Made by a program: the position numbers and the translations under genes
Notes under the pieces: model-generated
What the model was told of the DNA's origin: nothing
Databases searched by the model: none
The model's input: only the letters and a program-made list of their open reading frames with translations
Assembly (NCBI RefSeq): GCF_014203755.1
Contig: NZ_JACHJS010000001.1
Location: forward strand, 930,001 to 994,000
From: Saccharothrix violaceirubra
GTDB taxonomy: Bacteria > Actinomycetota > Actinomycetes > Mycobacteriales > Pseudonocardiaceae
Length of the DNA: 64,000 bases
Direction: 5' to 3'
Shown here: in pieces, positions 47,279 to 55,134 of the stretch
Position numbering within the stretch: the first letter of the stretch is position 1
How the letters are laid out: each line of letters starts with the position of its first letter

Positions 47279-48280
47279 GTGCCCCGTCTCGTCGCCGTCC
47301 TGTGTGCGCTCCTGGTCCTGGCCGGCTGTGCCGGAACGGACCTCAGCAAGCAGCCCCCGTCCGCGCGCAGCACCATCCCGGCCAAGGACGCCGCGGACGC
47401 GGTGGCGACGAGCACCGGCGCGGCGCCGACCGGCACGGCGGGCGAGGGACCGGTCGACCCGGCGTTCGCGGTGGACAAACTGCGGTTGATCGACCCGTGC
47501 GCGTTGCTCGAACGCGACCTGCTCGCCCAGTTGGGCACGCCCGGCGAGACCTCGCGCAGCGGGTTCAGCCGGTGCTCGAACTTCATGAAGGACAAGAACA
47601 AGAAGGACCTCGCCGTCACGGTCGACGTCGGGCAGTCGCTGACCGCCGAGCTGAACAACGCCAAGAAGCAGCTCGCCGGGCTCAAGTCGCACGAGCAGGT
47701 GCTGCCCGGCAGCGCGTGCTTCGTCTCCGTGATCACGCAGGAGAAGCCGGGCCTGGGCATCACCGTGCAGATCGGGTCCAAGGAGGACGAACCGTGCGCG
47801 CCCGGCCGGGTCGTGGCCGAGGCCGTGGTCAAGAAGCTCAAGACCAAGCCGTCGCCGGTCACCCCGGCCAAGGGTTCGCTGCTGACGTTGGACGCGTGCT
47901 CGCTGCCGGACAAGGCGGCGGTCACGGCGGCGGCCGGCACCCAGGCCCGGACCTACCCGTACGGGCTGCACACGTGCTCGTGGCTGGGCGACAGCGAGGA
48001 GGCCGGGCTGGACTTCCGGCTCGGGTTCGTGCCGCGCGACAAGAAGTTCGACCCCAAGCAGACCGAGGTGGACCTCGGCAACGGGGTCGTCGGCTACCAG
48101 GTCGACGGGTCGACCGCGTTCCCCACGTGCACGATCAAGTGGGTGCAGCGCCTGGCCTCCGGCGACGAGGGCGAGACCGTCGAGGTGAAGTCGGCCGGAC
48201 CGTCGAAGGCGACGTTCAACCGGTGCGAGCGGGCGCAGGCGTTGGCCAAGGCCGTCCTGCCCAAGATCCCCAGACCGTGA
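47279..48280 (+). CDS. DUF3558-type lipoprotein with two domains
   Basis: 333 residues from GTG 47279; a GTG 39 nt earlier is less likely because it would precede the signal peptide. The lipobox VLAGC puts the lipid Cys at 17. Two DUF3558-like halves are visible: LIDPCALLERDLLAQLG with GFSRCSNF, and LDACSLPDKAAVTAAAG with GLHTCSWLG. Each has a disulfide-like Cys pair. DUF3558 lipoproteins are frequent in Pseudonocardiales and mycobacteria with unknown function. A single-domain relative is encoded at 52013. Confidence 0.85.
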   Translation: MPRLVAVLCALLVLAGCAGTDLSKQPPSARSTIPAKDAADAVATSTGAAPTGTAGEGPVDPAFAVDKLRLIDPCALLERDLLAQLGTPGETSRSGFSRCSNFMKDKNKKDLAVTVDVGQSLTAELNNAKKQLAGLKSHEQVLPGSACFVSVITQEKPGLGITVQIGSKEDEPCAPGRVVAEAVVKKLKTKPSPVTPAKGSLLTLDACSLPDKAAVTAAAGTQARTYPYGLHTCSWLGDSEEAGLDFRLGFVPRDKKFDPKQTEVDLGNGVVGYQVDGSTAFPTCTIKWVQRLASGDEGETVEVKSAGPSKATFNRCERAQALAKAVLPKIPRP

Positions 48281-48353
48281 GGCACCCCCGTCGGCGTCCC
48301 CGCGAGTAGCCGAATACCCTTCGGAAACCCGTCGTGATCTGGAGGGACGCCCG

Positions 48354-49823
48354 ATGGTCGATGCTTCCCGGTTCGCGTCCCTCGACCCGCGCACGGGCGA
48401 GGTCGTCGGCCACCACCAGGTCCACGACGCCGCCGACGTCCGTGCCGCCGTCGAGGCCGCCCGCGCGGCGGCGGTGTTCTGGGCCGACCTCGGGTTCGCC
48501 GGCCGCAAGGCCCGGCTCGACGCGTGGCGCCGGCTGCTGGTCAAGCGGCTCGGCGACCTCCAGACGTTGATCAGCGCCGAGACCGGGAAGTCTGCCGACG
48601 ACGCGCGCACCGAGTCCGTGCTGGTCGTCGACCACCTGCACTGGGCGGCCCGCAACGCGGAGAAGGTGTTGCGGCGGCGCAAGGTCGCGTCCGGCGTGCT
48701 GGGGCACAACCACGCGGCGACCGTCGAGTACCGGCCGCTGGGTGTGGTCGGCGTGATCGGACCGTGGAACTACCCGGCGTTCACGCCCATGGGTTCGGCG
48801 GCGTACGCGCTCGCGGCGGGCAACGCGGTGGTGTTCAAACCCAGCGAGTTCACACCCGGCGTCGGTGAGTTCCTGGCGTCGGCGTTCGCCGAGGTCGTGC
48901 CCGAGTTCCCGGTGTTCACCGTCGTGACCGGGTACGGGAAGACCGGTGCGTCGCTGTGCGCGGCGGGCGTGGACAAGATCGCGTTCACCGGGTCGACCGC
49001 GACCGGGCGCAAGGTGCTCGCGGCGTGCGCCTCGTCGTTGACGCCCGTGCTGCTGGAGTGCGGCGGCAAGGACGCGTTGATCGTGGCCGAGGACGCGGAT
49101 GTGCGCGCCGCCGCCCGGGGCGCGGTGTGGGGCGGGTTCTTCAACTCCGGGCAGACCTGCGCGGGCGTGGAACGGGTCTACGTCGCCGACGCGGTGTACG
49201 ACGAGTTCGTGCGCGAGGTGACCGCCGCCGCGTCCAGGGTGCGTCCCGGCGGTGATCCCGACGCCGACTTCGGGCCGATCACCATGCCCGGTCAGGTGGA
49301 CGTCATCCGGGCGCACGTGACCGAGGCGTTGGCGCGCGGCGCGCGGGCCGTCGTCGGCGGACCGGAGTCGATCCGGCCGCCGTTCGTCGAACCCGTCGTG
49401 CTGGTGGACGTGCCGGACGACGCGGCGGCGGCGACCGAGGAGACGTTCGGGCCGATCCTGGTGGTGCGCCGGGTCGCCGACGTCGACGAGGCCGTGGCGC
49501 TGGCGAACTCGTCGCGTTACGGCCTCGGCGCGGCCGTGTACTCGAAGGCCCGCGGCGAGGAGATCGCCGCCCGGCTGCGCTGCGGGATGGTGGCGGTGAA
49601 CGGGGTCCTGGCGTACGCGTCGGTGCCCGGCCTGCCGTTCGGCGGTGTCGGCGACTCCGGGTTCGGGCGGATCCACGGGCCGGACGGGTTGCGCGAGTTC
49701 TGCTACGCGCGGTCGGTGACCCGGCGGCGGTTCCGGCCCTTGCTGGACGTGATGACCTACGACCGGGGTGCGCGGACCGTCCGCCGACTGGTGCGGCTGA
49801 TCCGGGTGCTGCGCGGGCGCTGA
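48354..49823 (+). CDS. Aldehyde dehydrogenase
   Basis: 489 residues from ATG. It oxidises aldehydes with NAD(P)+. The catalytic Cys is in FFNSGQTCAGVERV near residue 268, the general-base Glu in LLECGGKDALIV near 236, and the Asn in the GPWNYPAF region near 140. C-terminal GFGRIHGPDGLREFCYAR. The substrate is not defined by the sequence. It lies 32 nt before dhaK and may act on a product of the same pathway, but this is only position. Confidence 0.92.
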   Translation: MVDASRFASLDPRTGEVVGHHQVHDAADVRAAVEAARAAAVFWADLGFAGRKARLDAWRRLLVKRLGDLQTLISAETGKSADDARTESVLVVDHLHWAARNAEKVLRRRKVASGVLGHNHAATVEYRPLGVVGVIGPWNYPAFTPMGSAAYALAAGNAVVFKPSEFTPGVGEFLASAFAEVVPEFPVFTVVTGYGKTGASLCAAGVDKIAFTGSTATGRKVLAACASSLTPVLLECGGKDALIVAEDADVRAAARGAVWGGFFNSGQTCAGVERVYVADAVYDEFVREVTAAASRVRPGGDPDADFGPITMPGQVDVIRAHVTEALARGARAVVGGPESIRPPFVEPVVLVDVPDDAAAATEETFGPILVVRRVADVDEAVALANSSRYGLGAAVYSKARGEEIAARLRCGMVAVNGVLAYASVPGLPFGGVGDSGFGRIHGPDGLREFCYARSVTRRRFRPLLDVMTYDRGARTVRRLVRLIRVLRGR

Positions 49824-49855
49824 CGGCGTAGGAATGGGGTGACGGGAGGCGCTCC

Positions 49856-50875
49856 ATGAAGAAGATCATCAACGAGCCGGCGACCGTGGTCGTCGACGCG
49901 TTGCGCGGGTTCGAGGTCGCGCACGCCGATCTGGTGCGTGTGTCGTACGACCCGGTGTTCGTGGTGCGGGCCGACGCGCCGGTGCGGGGCAAGGTCGCGC
50001 TCGTGTCCGGCGGCGGATCGGGGCACGAGCCGCTGCACATCGGGTTCGTGGGGCCGGGGATGTTGGACGCCGCCGTGCCCGGCGAGGTGTTCACCTCGCC
50101 CACACCCGACCAGATCGTGGCGGCTGTGCGGGCGGTCGGCGGTGGCGCGGGTGTGCTGCTGATCGTGAAGAACTACACCGGGGACGTGCTCAACTTCGAG
50201 TTGGCGGCCGAGATGGCTCTTGCCGAGGGGATCGAGGTGCGGACCCTGGTCGTGGCCGACGACGTCGTGGCGCAGCGCGGGGTGGCCGGGACCCTGGTCG
50301 TCGAGAAGATCCTCGGCGCGGCGGCGGCCGGTGGCGCGGACCTGGAGACCTGTCTGGAGATCGGCCGGCATGTGGCTTCGCACGCGTTCTCGATCGGCGT
50401 GGCGCTGGAGGCCGGGACCGTGCCGCACGTCGGCTCGCCGGGTTTCGTGCTCGGGCCCGCGGAGGTCGAGTACGGCGTCGGCATCCACGGCGAGCCGGGG
50501 CATGAGCGGCAGGAGCTGCGACCCGCTCGGGCGTTGGTGGAGGGGATGGCGTCCGAGGTGGCGGTCCAACTGCCGGTGGGTCGGGGCGACCGGGTGCTCG
50601 TGCTGACCAACGGGATGGGCGGGACGCCGCCGGTGGAGCTGTACCTGGCGCACGGGATCGCCGAGCGGTCGTTGGTCGAGCACTGGGGTGTGGTGGTGGA
50701 GCGGCGGCTGGTCGGGTCGTTCGTGACCAGTCTGGAGATGCGAGGGCTGAGCATCACGGTGGTGGTGCTGGACGGTGCGCGGATCTTCCTGCCGGAGGAG
50801 CGGTCGCGGCTGGCCCGGTTGGTCGAGTGGTGGGACGCGCCGGTGCGCACGGCGGCGTTGCGCTGGGGGATGTGA
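49856..50875 (+). CDS. dhaK: Dihydroxyacetone kinase subunit DhaK
   Basis: 339 residues from ATG. It binds dihydroxyacetone covalently as hemiaminal through the active-site His, seen here in GIHGEPGHER near residue 212. SGGGSGHEPLHIGFVG and KNYTGDVLNFE are other family markers. The length is that of the PTS-dependent type. The DhaL start overlaps its stop (TGATG). The phosphate donor is DhaM, encoded third. Confidence 0.94.
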   Translation: MKKIINEPATVVVDALRGFEVAHADLVRVSYDPVFVVRADAPVRGKVALVSGGGSGHEPLHIGFVGPGMLDAAVPGEVFTSPTPDQIVAAVRAVGGGAGVLLIVKNYTGDVLNFELAAEMALAEGIEVRTLVVADDVVAQRGVAGTLVVEKILGAAAAGGADLETCLEIGRHVASHAFSIGVALEAGTVPHVGSPGFVLGPAEVEYGVGIHGEPGHERQELRPARALVEGMASEVAVQLPVGRGDRVLVLTNGMGGTPPVELYLAHGIAERSLVEHWGVVVERRLVGSFVTSLEMRGLSITVVVLDGARIFLPEERSRLARLVEWWDAPVRTAALRWGM

Positions 50876-51471
50876 TGGAGTGCCGGGCGGCGGTTCTGGC
50901 GGTGGCGGCCGTGGTCGCGGCGCACCGCGACGAGCTGGTGGAGCTGGACCGCGTGATCGGCGACGGTGACCACGGGGAGAACCTCCGGCGGGGATTCGCC
51001 GCCGCTGTGTCCACTGTGGATGGTTCCGGGCCGGTGCTGAGGCAGGTGGCCACGCTGTTGATCTCCAAGGTCGGGGGTGCGGCGGGGCCCTTGTACGGCA
51101 CGGGGTTCCTGCGTGCGGCCGGTGCGGTGGAGGGGCGGCCGTTGGACGGGTTCGTGGTGGCCTCGGCGTTGGCTGCCGCGTTGGAGGGTGTCGTGGCTTT
51201 GGGCAAGGCCGCGGTGGGGGACAAGACGATGGTGGACGCGCTTGCTCCGGCTGTTGCCGCCGCCGAGTCCGCGGCGGCCAGTGGGGGGTCGGTCGCCGCG
51301 GTGTTGGAGGCGGCGGCCGTGGCGGCGGCGGAAGGGGCGGCTTCGACCGTGCCTTTGGTGGCGCGTAAGGGGCGTGCGGCCTACTTGGGGGCGCGGAGCG
51401 CGGGCCACCTCGATCCGGGGGCGCGGTCGACGGCGTTGGTGCTGCGGGCTTTCGCGGACGCGGCCCGATGA
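50875..51471 (+). CDS. dhaL: Dihydroxyacetone kinase subunit DhaL
   Basis: 198 residues from ATG 50875. It binds ADP and two Mg2+ tightly and passes phosphate from DhaM to dihydroxyacetone on DhaK. The Asp cluster is in VIGDGDHGENLRRGF, and the nucleotide lid has the LLISKVGGAAGPLYGTGF and AVGDKTMVDALAPA motifs. The C-terminal ARSAGHLDPGA is also typical. Overlaps both neighbours. Confidence 0.93.
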   Translation: MECRAAVLAVAAVVAAHRDELVELDRVIGDGDHGENLRRGFAAAVSTVDGSGPVLRQVATLLISKVGGAAGPLYGTGFLRAAGAVEGRPLDGFVVASALAAALEGVVALGKAAVGDKTMVDALAPAVAAAESAAASGGSVAAVLEAAAVAAAEGAASTVPLVARKGRAAYLGARSAGHLDPGARSTALVLRAFADAAR

Positions 51472-51833
51472 TCTCGTTGGTGATCGTGTCGCACAGTCGG
51501 CTGTTGGCCGAGGGCGTGGTGGAGTTGGCCGCAGAGATGGCTCCGCACGTGTCGATCACGGCGTGCGGTGGGCTGTCCGGTCGGTTGGGTACCGACTTCG
51601 CGGCGGTGTCGGCGGCGGTGGGGCGGGCGTCCTCGGGGGTGGTGATCCTCTACGACCTGGGCAGTGCGCGGATGGTCGCGGAGTTGGCGGCCGAAGGGGC
51701 TTCGGTGCCGGTGGTGGTCGTGGCCGCGCCTGTGGTGGAGGGTGCCGTGGCCGCCGCCGTGGCGGCCGAGAGCGGTGCCTCCTTGCCCGAGGTGGCCACC
51801 GCCGCCGCCGAGAGCGTCCGCTGGCTGACCTGA
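51468..51833 (+). CDS. dhaM: Dihydroxyacetone kinase phosphotransfer subunit DhaM (EIIA domain only)
   Basis: 121 residues from ATG, overlapping dhaL (ATGA). It is a mannose-class EIIA fold with the phosphorylatable His9 in VIVSHSRLLAEGV. Only this domain is present; the larger DhaM proteins of enterobacteria also carry HPr and EI-like parts. It must therefore get phosphate from HPr encoded elsewhere. Directly behind the gene lies repeat cluster C. Confidence 0.9.
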   Translation: MISLVIVSHSRLLAEGVVELAAEMAPHVSITACGGLSGRLGTDFAAVSAAVGRASSGVVILYDLGSARMVAELAAEGASVPVVVVAAPVVEGAVAAAVAAESGASLPEVATAAAESVRWLT

Positions 51834-51843
51834 CCCCCACCCA

Positions 51844-51931
51844 CCCCGCGAGTCGTGCCTTCAGACACCGCGAGTTGTGCACTCAGGCACTGCGAGTTGT
51901 GCGTTCAGACACCGCGAGACGGGTACTCGGG
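51844..51931. repeat. 22-bp repeat cluster C (4 units)
   Basis: Units lie at 51844-51865, 51866-51887, 51888-51909 and 51910-51931 on the plus strand. They begin 10 nt after the dhaM stop. Units two and three alternate between the CACTCA and CGTTCA variants; the first and last are diverged. Here the downstream gene is codirectional, unlike the other clusters. Confidence 0.8.
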
Positions 51932-52012
51932 GGCATTCGACCCGGATCGGGGTGATGGAGCGTGGGGACACCTGGGCGCGGGCAGGGTTGGACCGTTTGG
52001 CATCGTGGTGGT

Positions 52013-52618
52013 ATGCGACGTCTGGTGATCCCGTTCCTGGTGGCGGCCCTCGCGGTGGTCGGCGGGTGCTCGTACAAGGTCAACGGCGCGCCGGTGTCGA
52101 CGGCGCCCCTGGAGGTCGAGCCGCCGTTCGGGGGCGAGGATCCGTCCTCGACCGAGGAGACGGACCCGTCGTCCACGGATTCGCCCGACCCGTCCGGTTC
52201 CGCCGAGCCGTCGGCGGTGGGCGACGTGTGTTCGCTGATCGGGTGGAAGGACCTGCCCTACGACGTGCCCGACAAGAACGCCAAGCCCACCGACACCGGG
52301 TACGACTCGTCGTTCGACCAGTCGTGCAAGTGGCAGACGCACGTGGACGACCTGGACGTCGGCGTGACCCTGCGGTTCCGGGAGAGCCGCACCATCACGC
52401 TCAAGGACGCGACCGGCGAGGTCGAGGTCGGCGGGCGCAAGGTCGCCTACAGCGATCGCACGACGGACACCGAGGTGCAGCCGTCGTGCGTGCTGGCGAT
52501 GGACTACGCGGGTGGCGGGATCGGGATCATCGTGATCGACGGGTCGGCCCGGTTCGGTGCGATCTGCGACCAGGGCAAGAGGGTGGCCGAGCTGTTGCTG
52601 GGCAAGGAGCCTGCCTGA
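52013..52618 (+). CDS. DUF3558-type lipoprotein
   Basis: 201 residues from ATG 52013; an in-frame extension upstream is rejected. Signal peptide with lipobox VVGGC and lipid Cys19. An acidic Ser/Asp/Pro linker (about 35-65) leads to a single DUF3558 domain with VCSLIGWKDLPYD and a second Cys in DQSCKW. Function unknown. No clear operon partner: the region between dhaM and this gene carries repeat cluster C. Confidence 0.82.
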   Translation: MRRLVIPFLVAALAVVGGCSYKVNGAPVSTAPLEVEPPFGGEDPSSTEETDPSSTDSPDPSGSAEPSAVGDVCSLIGWKDLPYDVPDKNAKPTDTGYDSSFDQSCKWQTHVDDLDVGVTLRFRESRTITLKDATGEVEVGGRKVAYSDRTTDTEVQPSCVLAMDYAGGGIGIIVIDGSARFGAICDQGKRVAELLLGKEPA

Positions 52619-52624
52619 CCGGGG

Positions 52625-52828
52625 TCAGCCGCAGCACCCGCCGCCGCAGCACCCGCCACCGCCCTGTCCGCCGCCCGTCGTCTTGCCGGCGAGACCGGCC
52701 ATCGACAGCAGCTTCACGGTGTCGTCATGGCCCTCGGGGCAGGACGCGGGCGCCGAGGACTCGGCGAGGGGACGGTTCACGTCGAACGTCGAACCACACG
52801 TCTTGCAGCGGAACTCGTAGGTCGGCAC
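52625..52828 (-). CDS. FmdB-type zinc ribbon protein
   Basis: 67 residues from ATG 52828. The N-terminal zinc ribbon has MPTYEFRCKTCGSTFDV with CxxC, and the second pair is diverged to a single Cys in ASCPEGHD. The last residues are a Gly/Cys tail (GGCCGGGCCG) with four cysteines. FmdB-like proteins are small putative regulators. It is 4 nt upstream of the end of the membrane gene at 52833, read in the same direction. Confidence 0.85.
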   Translation of the reverse strand: MPTYEFRCKTCGSTFDVNRPLAESSAPASCPEGHDDTVKLLSMAGLAGKTTGGGQGGGGCCGGGCCG

Positions 52829-52832
52829 GGGG

Positions 52833-53249
52833 TCATTGTCGCGGTCTGCCGGGCATGAGCACCAGCGTGGACACGGCGACCAGGCTCACGCCCGCCAGCG
52901 CCGCCACCGCCGGCAGCCCGTAGGACCAGGCCAGGCCCACCACCGCCACCCGCGTGCCGGCGAACGTCCCCAACCACGAGCGCGACCGGGGGCGGGCCAG
53001 GACGGTCGCCGCCGCCACCCCGGCGGTGACCATCAGGATCGTGATCGTGGCGACCCGGACACCGACGCGTGGGGCGTGTCGTCGTTTCGCCTCGGTCGCG
53101 GTCCGGTCCTCCGCCGAGACGGTGACCGCCTGGCGTTCAAGGTTGGTCAGCTCGTCCAGCACGCTCAGGGTCCGCGCGATCGGTAACAGGGTCACCGCTA
53201 CTTCGGCCAGGAGCACGGTCACGACCGCGATCCGCTGCCACTTGTTCAT
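52833..53249 (-). CDS. Membrane protein of unknown function
   Basis: 138 residues from ATG 53249. Three membrane segments (about residues 8-25, 68-87 and 98-132, the last possibly two helices). A charged soluble loop lies between the first two (LDELTNLERQAVTVSAEDRT is its core). No family is recognised. Likely co-transcribed with the FmdB-like gene downstream. Confidence 0.7.
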   Translation of the reverse strand: MNKWQRIAVVTVLLAEVAVTLLPIARTLSVLDELTNLERQAVTVSAEDRTATEAKRRHAPRVGVRVATITILMVTAGVAAATVLARPRSRSWLGTFAGTRVAVVGLAWSYGLPAVAALAGVSLVAVSTLVLMPGRPRQ

Positions 53250-53302
53250 CCGCCCGACCGTAGGCGATCGGGCGTCACCCGGCGGGATTACCCTGGGAAG
53301 CC

Positions 53303-53599
53303 GTGCCACGCCGCAACCGCCCCAAACGCCCGGACGACGAACCGCGCCCGCCCGCCGGACACGGCTGGGCGCGGGCCGAGCAGGCCGCGGACGGCGAGTG
53401 GTTGGTGCGCAACGTCAGCGGGGCGGGGACCACGAAGAACTACCGGTGTCCGGGGTGCGATCACGAGATCCGGCCCGGGACGCCGCACGTGGTGGCCTGG
53501 CCGTCCGGCGAGCACGGCTCGGTGGCCGACCGACGGCACTGGCACCCGTACTGCTGGTCGTCGCGGTCCCGCCGGACGCCCACTCGCCGCCGTTGGTGA
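53303..53599 (+). CDS. Small zinc-finger-like actinobacterial protein
   Basis: 98 residues from GTG. It is basic, with a central core WLVRNVSGAGTTKNYRCPGC, followed by HEIRPGTPHVVAW and RRHWHPYCW. Two Cys in CPGC plus His and a late Cys suggest a zinc site. Such proteins are annotated as ATP/GTP-binding in many actinomycetes without evidence; no P-loop is visible. The 267 bp after it hold no gene or clear hairpin. Confidence 0.72.
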   Translation: MPRRNRPKRPDDEPRPPAGHGWARAEQAADGEWLVRNVSGAGTTKNYRCPGCDHEIRPGTPHVVAWPSGEHGSVADRRHWHPYCWSSRSRRTPTRRRW

Positions 53600-53866
53600 T
53601 CTGACACCGATGCCCTGACACCGGTGATGCGATGCCGATGGCCTGGCGTCGGCGATCCGCTGTCGGGTGGTCGGGGTGCCGCTCCCGACCTGCTGCCGCT
53701 GACCTGCCGGTGGAAGGCGACGCGTTCACGCACCGCAGCGGCCGGCCAAAGGATGCGCGAGCGGGGCGAGGATGACCGTCACGGGTTCTTCGACCTGTCC
53801 GCGGTATGTCCCGGGCGACCCCTGGAAAGGGCGGGTGCCCGCTGCCCGGTGATTGTCGAGTGGGGT

Positions 53867-54397
53867 TTACCGGGGTTCCCCTCCGGAAAGGCGGCGCCAG
53901 ACCAGGACCGGGCCGTCGATCGTGATCGAGTCGGCCGTGTGGACGAATCCGAGTTTCTCCGCCACCCGTTGCGACGGTTTGTTGTCGACGTCGGTGATGA
54001 TCACCACCGGGCGGTCGGGGGTGTTCGTGTCCGCCCAGGCGATGGCCGCCGCGGCCATTTCCGGGGCGTAGCCCTTGCCCCAGTGGATCGGTGTGAAGCG
54101 GTAGAAGAGGTTGAGGGTCTGTTCGCCGTCCTGGACGTGGTGGCGCAGGCCGCCGAAGCCGACCTGGTCGCCGGTCGTCCGCAGGGTCACCGACCAGTAG
54201 CCGATCCCGTCGCGCCGCCAGTGCTCCTGCCACTCGGCCACCTGGGCGGTGGCCTCCTCGGGAGTCGGAGCGCCCGCCGGGTTGTACCGGTTCGTCTCCG
54301 GGTCGCCCATGATCCTGATCGCCGCGGGGACGTCCGCGTCCGTCACGCGGCGCAGCACCAGGCGTTCCGTGCGCAGCTCCGTCGGGTCGGTGGTCAT
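53867..54397 (-). CDS. GNAT family acetyltransferase, RimJ/RimL type
   Basis: 176 residues from ATG 54397. ERLVLRRVTDADVPA at the start and the acetyl-CoA loop around WGKGYAPEMAAAAIAW, with NKPSQRVAEKLGFV, are typical of the RimJ/RimL group, which acetylates protein N-termini or small amines. Substrate unknown. It is divergent from an alpha/beta hydrolase gene 38 bp away. Confidence 0.87.
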   Translation of the reverse strand: MTTDPTELRTERLVLRRVTDADVPAAIRIMGDPETNRYNPAGAPTPEEATAQVAEWQEHWRRDGIGYWSVTLRTTGDQVGFGGLRHHVQDGEQTLNLFYRFTPIHWGKGYAPEMAAAAIAWADTNTPDRPVVIITDVDNKPSQRVAEKLGFVHTADSITIDGPVLVWRRLSGGEPR

Positions 54398-54434
54398 GGC
54401 ACCACGGTAGGGACCGGGTCCGACAATCTTCGGC

Positions 54435-55130
54435 ATGGGAATGCCTCCGGTGGTGCTGTTGCACGCGTTTCCGCTCGACTCGCGGATGTGGGACGGGGTG
54501 CGGGCCGAACTCGACGTCATCACGCCTGACCTGCGCGGATCAGGTCGGGAGCCCGATCTCGACGTGCTGGCGCGGGACGTGGTGGAGCTGATCGAGCCAC
54601 TCGGTCGGGTGATTCTCGGCGGGTGTTCGATGGGCGGGTACGTCGCCATGGCCGTGCTGCGGCTCGCGCCGGAGCGGGTGGCCGGGTTGGTCCTCGCCGA
54701 CACGCGGGCGGGTGCGGACACCGACACGGCCCGCGCCACCCGGCTCGCGGTCGCGCGGCGGGTGGAGGCCGAGGGGCTGGAGTGGCTGCCGGACGCGGTC
54801 GTGCCCGGACTGCTCGGACCCGAGCCGTCCGCCGACGTGGTGGCCGGGGTGCGCGGGTTCGTGCTCGACCAGGACCCGGTCGAGGTGGCGTGGGCGCAGC
54901 GGGCCATGGCCGCCCGACGCGATTCGGCCGAGGTGCTGCGCGGCGCGGACGTGCCCGCGCTCGTCCTCGTCGGCGAGCACGACGGCCTCGCGCCGCCCGC
55001 GGTGGGGCGGGAGTTGGCCGGGTCGCTGCCGCGGTCGACCTACGTCGAACTGCCCGGCGCCGGACACCTCACGCCGGTGGAGGCGCCGCAGGCGTTCGCC
55101 GCCGCGATCCGGACCTGGTGGGACGCCTGA
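54435..55130 (+). CDS. Alpha/beta hydrolase
   Basis: 231 residues from ATG; a second ATG two codons later is possible. The fold starts with VVLLHAFPLDSRMWDGV. The nucleophile Ser is in GGCSMGGYVAM near residue 62, the Asp in VGEHDGLAP near 182, and the His in GAGHLTPVEAP near 214. Substrate unknown. It converges with the large coiled-coil gene with 4 nt between ends. Confidence 0.87.
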   Translation: MGMPPVVLLHAFPLDSRMWDGVRAELDVITPDLRGSGREPDLDVLARDVVELIEPLGRVILGGCSMGGYVAMAVLRLAPERVAGLVLADTRAGADTDTARATRLAVARRVEAEGLEWLPDAVVPGLLGPEPSADVVAGVRGFVLDQDPVEVAWAQRAMAARRDSAEVLRGADVPALVLVGEHDGLAPPAVGRELAGSLPRSTYVELPGAGHLTPVEAPQAFAAAIRTWWDA

Positions 55131-55134
55131 CGGC

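Noticed and set aside
53600..53866. Possible small genes in the gap after the zinc-finger-like gene
   Set aside because: Frames present are shadows or lack start signals and domain content; no hairpin or repeat is visible.
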